Source of the DNA: Guillardia theta CCMP2712
Taxonomy: Eukaryota > Cryptophyceae > Pyrenomonadales > Geminigeraceae
NCBI RefSeq assembly: GCF_000315625.1
Contig: NW_005434598.1
Location: 231,575-266,949 of the forward strand
Reading direction: 5' to 3'
Length of the DNA: 35,375 nt
Of this stretch, positions 21,845 through 30,988 are shown one piece after another. Under the pieces are notes generated by a model, which ran no database searches, was not told where the DNA came from, and was given only the letters and a program-made list of their open reading frames with translations. The translations under genes were made by a program, and so were the position numbers. How positions within the stretch are numbered: position 1 is the stretch's first letter; every line of letters starts with the position of its first letter.

Positions 21845-24800
21845 TCATTCAACCCAGAAGGTTTCCATGTCTCCCTTGCCTTTGATCTGCCGCACGCCTC
21901 GGCTGGTGATGCGAAACTCGCTCTCCCCTCCTTGACTCTTGAGGAGATCAGCAGAAAACTTGGAGCAGTGGATGCGGCCAGCCTATTAAAATCATCACGA
22001 TCTACAGAATTGAGAGGCAACCAACACGGCAAGAAGGAGAAGGAACATACAAAGCAGGACAACGGGGATCTTTTTGCCTACCTCGGAGTTTGACTCCATC
22101 CTAGAAGCTGTGTTCACTGTGTCTCCGAACAAGCAGTAGCGCAAGTTTCTGCTGCCTACCACGTTGGCCACGACAGGACCGGAGTGGAACCCGACACGGA
22201 TCTGCACGTAGCCCTTGGAAGGATCGTCGCGGTCGATGAGGGTCTCGGACGCACACTGAACTGCGAGCTTTGCGAACTGAGCGATGCGGAGGGCGTGATC
22301 TTCCTTCTGATCCTCGACGAGGTTGGTCACTGCCATGTAGGCGTCGCCGATGGTCTCAACTTTGAAGATCGCGTGGTCGTGTGTGATGTTATCGAATCGG
22401 GAGTAGAGACGGTCTAGCATGTCCGAGATCTTCTCAGGAGGGAGAGTCGAGCTGATGTCCGTGAAGCTGACGATGTCGGAGAAGAAGATGGTGACGCAGT
22501 CTCGGTGCTCGGGATACACCTTCTTGCCCGCCATGAGAGTGTCTGCAATGTGCTTTGGGAACACGTCGTAGAGCATCGAAGTCACTCCGTTGTTGCTGCC
22601 AAACTCAAACTTGCGGACGATCTCACAGACCTGAGCATGTTGAACCATCTCAGAAGCGTAGGGGAAGAACGGCTGCGCGCTCGCTGAGAACATGCTGCGA
22701 AGAGCCTTGCAGATCTCTTTGAACTGGATCTTCTCGTTACGGAACAAGGCACGCGAGGCTTCGTTGAAGTTGTCGGAGAGTCCGAAGTAGAAATCATCAT
22801 TCAAGTACTCGGCAAAATCAAAGTCCTTCTCGATGGGAACTGGGATCACAGGCTTGCGTGTGCGGTACGCGTGCACAATGTGCATGATGACCTGGGGGTT
22901 TGTGAGCGTGTTGTCTGTCAACAGTACAACAAAGTTCTGAGCATTCTCCATGTGGCGCAGGAGGGAAGACATCTGAGCTTCTTCCTCTTCAAAGTAGGTG
23001 AATCCACGAGCAAAAGGGATGATCTCGTCAAAGAGCAGCTTCAAGATCCTTGCTGTGGCCCTGCCGTCTCCCTGGTCGAAGACGAGGTAGTTGGAGTAGA
23101 GCGATGGAGTATCGGAGGAAGGCATGAAAGTCCTCACTGCATCAGGTGTTGAAAGCCTCAGCTTGTACTCATTGGAGAAATCTCCGCAAGACAGCACGAC
23201 ATTCTTAGCCACGGCCTGCAGCTGAGACCACTGAGAAGCCTGTCGGGCGGACGGGTTGTAAACCATCCTTGGAAGCTCGAGGATCCACCTGATGACTGTC
23301 TCCACATCCTCAAAGGTCTTGTTCTGCTTGCAAGCTTGAGACACGTACACGAGTGTGTTCTCGTCGACGTGAAGATCCAGGTACTCCCTGAGGTTCTCGT
23401 TGCTGACGTTGAAACCAGCCCCTTCAATCTCAACACTCAGAATCGGGATGTTCTTATCAATCGCTGTGAACAGCTCACACAGGATGCCAGCACGAAACAG
23501 CACAGACTCGCTGAGAAGCACAAGGACACTTTTGGACTTGGAGACGCGATCGAGAAGGCTAGACTGGCTCTCAGAGTTGTCACTCTCGAGGAAGACCCGT
23601 GGGTTGTAGAGCTTGCCCTTGTTGTCTGATTCATTCGAGACATCCTCCACTTGGACAAGTTTGTTCAGCATCAGCTTGATCAGACGAGCTGCCAGCCCAG
23701 ACTCGTCCGTCCCGTGGCAAAGGAATGTCACATAAGGACAATTCGCGATCTCCTCTTGGAATTCGTTGAACAGAATACCATTGCCGGCGGATTTTACCGA
23801 TTTTTCCAGAGCTAGATTCCTCTCGGCAAGCTCAGCAGCGTGGTCCATCAATCTGTTCTGAATCTGCACGTGGATCTCATCTTGATACAGCTTGAGCTCC
23901 GTTGCAGTCTCAGGATGCAACGTCATCCACTTCCAGATCCTCTTGACTGTGCAAAGCTCGAGAAACTTTGAAGTCTTCGCTTCGTCTTCTTCTTCGCTCT
24001 CAACTTCTCGATGCGTCTTGAAACTGAGAGTAGCAACAAGATTCCTCAAGTCTGTCCACCTTCGCCACGCGTTGTCTTCGTACTTCCTGTCTTTCTCCAA
24101 ACTTGAGATCTGATCAATGACATCATCTGTTTTAGTGACTGACGCATATAGCGGAAAGATCTCTTGACAATACTGATCTTGCTCAGCCTGCGTCCTCCCG
24201 CACGTGCAGTCCTCAAGCTGATGCACGCGGAAACCAAGCTCATGTGCAGCGCGTCCCGTGGAATCTATGCAAACGCTCGTGACGGCTCCACAAAGAACAA
24301 CATCCGTCACTCGCTCTCGCTTGAGAAGCTCCTCTAGACAAGTTCCTGCAAACGCGTTCAGCCCTCGCTTCCCCGGGATCTGGATGATTCTGTCGCCGAA
24401 CTGCGTGATCTCTGGGATGGTCTCGCTGCCTTTGTCTCCCATCTTGAAGGCCTGCACGTCCTTGATGACCTTGAGGATCCCGCTCGGCTCAAGGAGCTCG
24501 CTGTAGTCCTTGGTGAAGATGATCGGAGTCTCGATGAAGAGCACGCTTGTGTCCTTGAGGCTGTTGATGATCTTGAGGGTGTTCCTTAGCACAGAGTCCG
24601 AGGATGCTTGGATGACCCCATGCAGCTTGCCATCCCTTCCGAAGTAATCTTTCTGGTATCCTATCAGCACAACGGCTGTGCGTGAAAACAGCGGCTGAGA
24701 ACCAACCATGCTGTACGCTTTCTGCAAAAGAAGATCAGAACAAGGAATGGGGGAACATACACCCTCCCAGCTTCAGCCTGCAAGATTTTGGACACAATGT

Positions 24801-25575
24801 CATCAGTCTTAGTGACTGACGCATATAGCGGAAAGATCTCATTGCAGTAGCATTCTTGCTCAGCCTGCGTCCTCCCGCACGTGCAGTCCTCAAGCTGATG
24901 CACGCGGAAACCAAGCCCATGTGCAGCGCGTCCCGTGGAATCTATGCAAACGCTCGTGACGGCTCCACAAAGAACAACATCCGTCACTCGCTCTCGCTTG
25001 AGAAGCTCCTCTAGACAAGTTCCTGCAAACGCGTTCAGCCCTCGCTTCCCCGGGATCTGGATGATTCTGTCGCCGAACTGCGTGATCTCTGGGATGGTCT
25101 CGCTGCCTTTGTCTCCCATCTTGAAGGCCTGCACGTCCTTGATGACCTTGAGGATCCCGCTCGGCTCAAGGAGCTCGCTGTAGTCCTTGGTGAAGATGAT
25201 CGGAGTCTCGATGAAGAGCACGCTTGTGTCCTTGAGGCTGTTGATGATCTTGAGGGTGTTCCTTAGCACAGAGTCCGAGGATGCTTGGATGACCCCATGC
25301 AGCTTGCCATCCCTTCCGAAGTAATCTTTCTGGTATCCTATCAGCACAACGGCTGTGCGTGAAAACAGCGGCTGAGAACCAACCATGCTGTACGCTTTCT
25401 GCAAAAGAAGATCAGAACAAGGAAAACTAAAGCAACCTAACACACAACTGCAGACAACAATGACTGCAACTAGTTTCACTGCATCCAAACAAATTGTTCT
25501 GCGATGGATTATTGTATCACAATGAAAAAGAAGAGTCAGACCATTGCTCTCTAAATCTGTTTTATACTTTGCCAT
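21845..25575 (-). CDS. Isochorismatase-like / TIR-like / guanylyl cyclase multidomain protein
   Basis: Exons, in coding order: 25575 or 25386 to 24763, 24721-22082, 21982-21845, all phase 0; about 1,133-1,196 residues. Domain order: isochorismatase-like copy A, copy B (nearly identical), a Glu-rich linker, TIR-like 1 (about 325-445 of the large exon), TIR-like 2 (about 545-655), then a class III cyclase. The cyclase keeps both metal aspartates (FFSDIVSF, VETIGDAYM), the Asn/Arg pair (NTASRME), and Glu and Cys at the base-selecting positions (KVETIGD, RYCLFGD), as in guanylyl cyclases. The last exon (AGRIHCSKFSADLL to METFWVE) completes the fold. Each hydrolase copy has the active-site Cys (SVCIDSTGRA) and a Lys (IPGKRGLNAF), but Gly replaces the usual first Asp (LIGYQKDYF). 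TIR-like 1 keeps a Glu in CELF; TIR-like 2 does not. ATG 25575 adds a hydrophobic stretch (KLVAVIVVCSCVLGC) that may instead be intron; ATG 25386 lies just before the first domain. Confidence 0.85.
24118..24747. repeat. Direct tandem duplication, copy 1 (isochorismatase exon)
   Basis: Pairs with 24795-25424 at a constant offset of 677 bases. From about 24179 to 24747 I see only one difference from copy 2 (CTCATG versus CCCATG, changing Glu to Gly in AAHELGF). Identity includes the splice acceptor CTTCTTTTGCAG of the intron upstream of the exon; homology fades below about 24179. Confidence 0.92.
24795..25424. repeat. Direct tandem duplication, copy 2 (isochorismatase exon)
   Basis: Second copy of the 24118-24747 unit. 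Its reading frame continues ILQAEAGR before a GTGTAT donor at 24762, which with the duplicated acceptor defines a 41-bp intron and joins the two copies in phase 0. Confidence 0.92.
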
Positions 25576-26807
25576 TCATTTCTCTTCCTTGTCTATCTGT
25601 TCACCCCTCAAACCCTCTTCGACCATTCGCCTTTGCACTTCGTATGCCTTCTACTGTCTTCACTTCGTTTCCTCTCCTCTCTCCCTCTCATCTGCTATCG
25701 CTCGTCCTTTCCTTCTCTTGCTCATTAAACTCTCCTCGCTTCCTCCCTCCTCTCGATCCCCATCCCTGCTCTCCCTCCTCCTCACGGCCTACAGCAACAT
25801 GGCGAGCGCCGTGAGGTTGGACTGTTTCGAAGGTTTTCACGGAAAGGTGGTACTATCCACTGGTCTTAGCTGAAACCAAAGAGTAAAATACTACAGATTT
25901 ACTCTTATTGAGTAAACTTTAGTATTATATATTTTAGGTACTTGTGGATACTTTGTGGGTGTTTTCAAAACTTTTATCCCTAAATGTATATGCCCCCATG
26001 ACCTGAACCTCACGCAGACGTCATTCTTTGTAGATGGCTACCAAAATCTATGCTAATTTCGGGATACATATCGAAATAAGTGCAATTGATTCGAAATTTC
26101 CTTTGTAAGTGGTAGTAAAATAGTTCATATTTTCAAGTTTAAGGGTCAGATCACCTGAAAAGGAAGGGGTTAATCGACAAGACTCGCCAACTTGCGTTGG
26201 AAAGCACGGGGCAGCGGAGATTCTATCTGAAAAAAAGGGATGAGGGAAAATGTGGTCTTTTCGTTTTAGGCTTGACCTTCTTGCAGACCGGGTTCCGACC
26301 CTTTCCACTACCCCTGCCAAATCATGAACCCATCAAGCATGCCCAGATGATACCCCCCCAATAGACTAATAAATCACCGGTATATCCTACACCCCACCCC
26401 AGGATGAGGAAACTTACTATACACCACCCAGCCTGTATCAGGCTTTACCTTGTAACTATGTCCCTGTAACCCTACCCCCTTTGTACCCAGACACAATGAC
26501 CCTACCAACTCTTTTTGAGATGATGGTGACATACCCCCCCTTGTCCTCTTCAAAATCAGGTCGATACAACAGGTTCACAGCACAACATCTGCACCCCCAC
26601 CCCCCCTTGTTGTACAACCACCCTACTGGAAGATTACCTGTAACATGTGAGTGAAGCAGATGACGGTACATTGTAGCATAATGTGTGCTGGGATGGTACC
26701 TTTGACAGTACTGTGATTTTAGTCATATATCTTATAATCTTATATAACGCTCTCACGGCACACCCTTTGAGTCACCACAGGAACTTGCTTGACGGTTAGA
26801 CGGTTAT
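25576..26807. other. Intergenic DNA: CT-rich stretch then C-run island
   Basis: 25560-25790 is CT-rich. 25870-26150 is AT-rich. 26290-26640 contains about a dozen runs of four to seven C in contexts such as GATACCCCCC, CTACCCC and ACCCTACC. No gene recognised. Confidence 0.6.
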
Positions 26808-27659
26808 TCAAACCTCAAGCCCTCTCCAATAGAGGCAGAGTTGCGCTGGGGGTCTGGTCTGCTGGGAGGAAGCGACTCCGAGGCTCCATGCAGGCCTCTC
26901 AGGGCACACGGCCTTGCATACTCCCCCGCCTGTACCGTCTGACTCATTCACCTCAAACTTGCTCTTGTGCGACGTCGGACCATCTCCTCCCGCCCTCCCT
27001 CCTGCCTTCGCCGGCGGGCTCCTCAGCGCCTCCTCGAGCCTCCTCGCTGTCGCCGTCTGCTGTAGAGCCGATAGAGCGCTCTCCGCCATACCCTGTAACC
27101 CCGAAAGAGGATTCGCCGCTCTCGGAGTCCCGCCGGGGATGCACTCGGAGGCTCCGCCGTGACGGCCTTGCACTCGAGCTCCCAGTATCTTGCGACTCTG
27201 ACCTGGTCGTCGTCGTACGAGCCTGGGCTCAAGTTGTCAGGGCCTGATTGCGGCACGAGGGCCGACGCGTCCGATCGACGCGGCCGACTCGGAGCAATGC
27301 GGCTGTTGACGGTTGAGAATCGGACTGTATTCCTTTGAGTCTCGAGGGTCTGAAAGAGCTTCATGAGATCAGAGCTGATGTCGTCGGGGACAAAAGTCCA
27401 GCTTGTCGTTTGCTGAACACTAGCTGGTGGATCAGCCGTGGGATTGCTGATTTGTGATTTGATGTCGATGTTGCCTCTGTCTCGTTTGATGGCCGGGTCG
27501 TAGGGCTGGAGATGCTTGACGGGCTGGGGGATCTTTGACAGGCTGCTTTCTCACCACGGCCTCAAGCTCTGAGATCCTTCTTGTCGCTTCTTCCAACCTC
27601 TGCTTGAGTAGCGAGTCATCATGACCCTCCTCGGGCTTCGGCTTCGGACGACAGAGAAG
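26808..27659 (-). CDS. Putative GC-rich coiled-coil protein, 5' end unresolved
   Basis: Three exons join in phase 0: 27659-27555, 27523-27203 and 27092-26808, about 236 residues. The first encodes a Lys/Pro/Glu piece and a short coiled coil (LLKQRLEEATRRISELEAV). The second is hydrophilic and reads like ordinary protein (HLQPYDPAIKRDRGNIDIKS, later TFVPDDISSDLMKLFQ). The third holds a second helix (ALSALQQTATARRLEEAL) and a Gly/Ala/Pro-rich tail. The first intron would be only 31 bp. Upstream coding sequence is likely because the first exon begins at an acceptor, but I could not place it. No family is recognised. The consistent phase across three exons is the main argument; the alternative is non-coding GC-rich DNA like that at 28340-28570. 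Confidence 0.42.
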
Positions 27660-29046
27660 CTGGGGAAGCAACTCATATCCCTTTCTCAGCCCAGGCCCGG
27701 AGAAACCTGCTACAGGAGCTTACATCAGCCGGCTTCAGATATCCCAGGCTCTACTGGTGACCTTCGAGAGTCCGACTCACTGCACTCTGAGGCCGCGGCT
27801 CAGCGGCACACAGTGCACCCGTGTGATGATACCGTACTCTTCCTCCCTTTTGGACATGCGGGTATAGTCCAGCAACTGAGCGATAGTGCACTTAGGAGTA
27901 GAACAGATGAGGAATGAAGCTAGATTTGTTGATGTACAGCAGTAAGAGAACACACGTCAATGTTCGTGCAGTCCCACTCTGACGACGTGGCCAACGTCTA
28001 AGATGGGTTATATGTCGAGGTCAGGCTTAACTCGTAATACACCATGAGTAAATGAAACATGTGTATCGGTTTATACCAGCCTCATGCTTTCATCATACCA
28101 TTTATACATCTCGCCAGCGTACGTAGCCTCTTGCGACTACTCGCATGATGCTGCCATGTCCGTTACCGTAGTACTGACGTAACGTCATCATGTGCAGGTG
28201 CAACATCACCTTTTTCTTATGTCTGCCGGAGAGTCTATTCCGAGGCTCAGCCTGCCACAGTGGCCCGGGTTCAAGTGATCGGATCATGATCAGACCTAGT
28301 ATTCAGTGAATCATACTGACTTAAATTAGGCTCTCTCTTGCTGCACTGCCGAAGTGCCATACCTTATGAACTTCGGAAGGCGGAGTCAGTCTCTTTCGAT
28401 GATTCCGAGACCGCCGTGGCACTGACCGCAACAGTGCTCTGCTCAGCGGCTGGGCGGCCCTGGGCCAGCTAACGGTTCAACCTCGCCCATGCCGTCATGC
28501 GCCGCGCCGCCGGGCGGGGGGCTCCGCAGGCCTCCGAGTCAACAATCGGACTGTCACTGTGAACTGCAACAAGTTGCGGCAGCATCAGTGCCTGAGGAGG
28601 GCAAGAAATTCTGCCCTTTCTGCTATCTTTACTCAAAGTTAAGTTAAAAATCAGTAGGAGGACGCTCCGACCTCTGCGATGATAACCCCTTCAAGTACAG
28701 TGGGGAAAAGAGGGTGGGTGATCTACCCCACCTGTCCCTGTGCCTCAAAATCACCCCCTTGGAACACATATCAACCCCGCCGTTGTGAGTTCTTCTTGAT
28801 CACCCCATCTTTTTTCAAGGAAAACTACCGGTACTGGATTCAAATCTACCCACCCCGGCTGGTCTCTGAGTCCGCGCCGTTATCACCCCTACCACACATA
28901 CGACATCTTGAGGCCTTTCACTACCCCAAGAATGATAGGGAACAGTATGGGTACTTCGAGTTTCCATAGGTACCCCCACCCCTTCTTGTTGAAGCCGCAG
29001 ACAATCAGCAATCAATGGCTGCCGACTCATTGCAGCGCTTGACGGC
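27660..29046. other. Intergenic DNA with GC-rich block and C-run island
   Basis: 27700-27900 may hold upstream exons of the coiled-coil gene (a frame with RMSKREEEYGIITRV on the minus strand near 27800-27880), not resolved. 28340-28570 is GC-rich with ACTG-type words. 28680-28985 has repeated ACCCC runs. No RNA gene recognised. Confidence 0.5.
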
Positions 29047-29205
29047 ATGAGGGAAGTGAAGAGAGAAATTGAGAATGTCGTCGAGAGTGCGAAACGAATA
29101 CCAGAAAGACCAGGGTATGCTGAATGGTTAACTTACGTGAATGAAAGAGGATGGAACAAGAGCGGAACTAGGCAGGAAATGAGACACGAATACTTGTCGT
29201 GGTAG
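29047..29205 (+). CDS. Small orphan open frame of 52 codons, possibly an exon
   Basis: ATG at 29047 opens MREVKREIENVVESAKRI, followed by PERPGYAEWLTYVNERGW, and stops at TAG 29203-29205. The composition (charged helix, then an aromatic-rich piece) looks like real protein rather than repeat translation, and the frame is open upstream to 28993. It could be a complete small protein, a gene fragment, or an upstream exon of the HMG gene at 29713, though no donor fits that join cleanly. No family recognised. Confidence 0.3.
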   Translation: MREVKREIENVVESAKRIPERPGYAEWLTYVNERGWNKSGTRQEMRHEYLSW

Positions 29206-29712
29206 TGATGCTGCTAATTAGGTGAGAAGAAACGTACAGGATAAGAGGGAGGATAGGAACACTGCAGAGCAGTTAGAAACATATTAGAGATTTAGCGAGG
29301 AGGTTTGAAATTGGCAGTGATGAAGCACTTTCATGTGGTTGCGTTTGTCGATTGGAACAAACCATCATTTCAGATTGTTTTGGTTTGCGATGATTGTATT
29401 GGGATGAGAACCTGCTCTTGACTCAACTGTATATTATGACAAATAATGCCTTGAGGAGTCAATGCACTACAATCATGTTTTTAAGACCTGGATGCGAAGC
29501 CCATATCCTGCACTGAATACGAGTTCATTTTTTTTTTTTGAAACCGTTGAACTGAACATTTGCAAGTCAACACTACATACTGCTACAAAACTGAGCATAA
29601 CATGACGCTTGCTCACAGGATCAGCTTGTGAGTGAGGAAGAAACAGGTCGCCGGCTCAGCTCGGCGCGTATCGTCAGTCAAGCTGGATCCTTACGCTCCC
29701 GTGTCCGCGGGA
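29206..29712. other. Upstream region of HMG-box gene A
   Basis: Moderately AT-rich, with a T10 run at 29529-29538. A possible 5' exon of the HMG gene, 29619-29649 (reading DQLVSEEET), could be joined to 29681 by a 31-bp intron in phase 1; it begins at an acceptor (CTCACAG), so further exons would lie upstream. Confidence 0.45.
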
Positions 29713-30225
29713 ATGTGGACTTATCCACCTGGGTACCCTCCACCTCCTGCAGGATGGCCTTATCCAGCTCAAATGCATGGCTATCCTCCCTATCCAGTTC
29801 CTTATCCCATGATGGTTGGTGGATATCCAGCTCCCCCGCAACCAGGGCGGCCAGGGAAGATGCCTGAAGTTCCTACAAAAGGTCGTAGAAGGAGGAAAAA
29901 GATCGCGCAGGTATTGTATATCTGCTCAGTAAGTATCAGGCTCTAAGAGGTTTTTATCTAGGGTGGACCAAAGAAACCAGCAACGTCGTTCGTCATGTTT
30001 TCTAACGCTCACAGAGAGGAGGTGAAGGCTGCCAACCCTGGCCTCTCGTTCATCGACGTGGGGAAGAAGCTTGGCGAGATGTGGAGGGAGATGGATCCCA
30101 CTGTGAGGAAGGAGTGGGAGGATAGGGCCACAGCGGCCAAGGACGAGTATCTGGAAGCGAAGAAGATCTGGCTTGCTCAACGAGCTGCTGGAATGGCTGC
30201 AGGTGCAGAGAATCTTGAAGACTAG
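29713..30225 (+). CDS. HMG-box protein A with Pro/Tyr-rich N-terminus
   Basis: Exons 29713-29910 and 29962-30225, phase 0; 153 residues from the ATG chosen. The first exon encodes Pro/Tyr/Gly-rich repeats (MWTYPPGYPPPPAGWPYP and similar) and ends in a basic patch (KGRRRRKKIAQ). The second is a single HMG box: PKKPATSFVMFSNAHREEVK, then FIDVGKKLGEMWREMDPTVR, with the expected aromatic and Trp core residues, so a nuclear DNA-bending or chromatin protein of the HMGB/NHP6 type. The start 29713 mirrors the Met-Trp start of paralogue B; the open frame continues upstream to an acceptor at 29618, so a longer N-terminus is likely. Its box is almost identical in DNA to that of gene B on the other strand. 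Confidence 0.82.
29968..30173. repeat. Inverted repeat, left arm (HMG-box exon)
   Basis: 206 bases matching the reverse complement of 30500-30705 with one difference that I can find (AAGCTT versus AAGCTC, synonymous). The 326-bp spacer holds the two 3' ends. Confidence 0.92.
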
Positions 30226-30459
30226 AAGGCGACTAAAGAGGATTTTGACGAAATCTCTACTGATATGTAACTCTGGAAGATTCCAAGGACTAATGTAATC
30301 GTAATTGAATACTTCAATTGATCAATTGCTTTATGATATAAAACACTAATGTGTTGTTGACTGGTTGCTTGAATCAGATAACTGATATTGCAATTTACAC
30401 ACAAATTTGTGATGTGAATGAATAGTTTCAAATGTACAGAAATGTATATCAGAGGCACT

Positions 30460-30988
30460 TCAGTCTCCATAAAGTCCACTCTGAACAGAACGATGCTCGA
30501 GCCAGATCTTCTTCGCTTCCAGATACTCGTCCTTGGCCGCTGTGGCCCTATCCTCCCACTCCTTCCTCACAGTGGGATCCATCTCCCTCCACATCTCGCC
30601 GAGCTTCTTCCCCACGTCGATGAACGAGAGGCCAGGGTTGGCAGCCTTCACCTCCTCTCTGTGAGCGTTAGAAAACATGACGAACGACGTTGCTGGTTTC
30701 TTTGGGGCTCCCTGGGAAAGCAACTTAGTCTCGTTTCGATGTTCAGTAGATGTGAAAAAATACCTCAGCTTTCGCTTGTTTGTTTTTCCTTCTTCTCTTT
30801 GTTTTCCCGCCTGGCATTTCTTTTCCAGCTGGCAGCATGGGAATGGGTGGAGGCATCATGGGCGCATAATATGGGTAAGGAGCAAAATGCGGTGGCTGCA
30901 TTCCTGGGTAAGCATACATCATAGCTTGAGGAGGGAGCCCCATAGGTGGTTGGTGCGGTGCACCAGGATGTCCAGGCCAGGCCCACAT
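30460..30988 (-). CDS. HMG-box protein B with Pro/Met/Tyr-rich N-terminus
   Basis: Exons 30988-30764 and 30711-30460, phase 0; 158 residues. The first exon starts MWAWPGHPGAPHQPP and continues Pro/Met/Tyr-rich to a basic patch (KTKRRRKNKQAKAE), matching gene A in layout but not in detail. The second exon carries an HMG box identical in protein to that of gene A from PKKPATSFVM to EAKKIWL, then a different tail (EHRSVQSGLYGD). Genes A and B therefore are convergent paralogues whose first exons and tails have diverged while the box has not. Likely a nuclear DNA-binding protein. The frame is open upstream of 30988 with no nearby acceptor, so this ATG is reasonable. Confidence 0.82.
30500..30705. 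repeat. Inverted repeat, right arm (HMG-box exon)
   Basis: Partner of 29968-30173. The match stops abruptly two codons into the exon on one side and at the Trp-Leu of EAKKIWL on the other, so it covers the HMG box and almost nothing else. Confidence 0.92.

Noticed and set aside
30222-30479. 85-residue minus-strand frame between the HMG genes
   Set aside because: Falls in the AT-rich spacer of the inverted repeat with no protein features.
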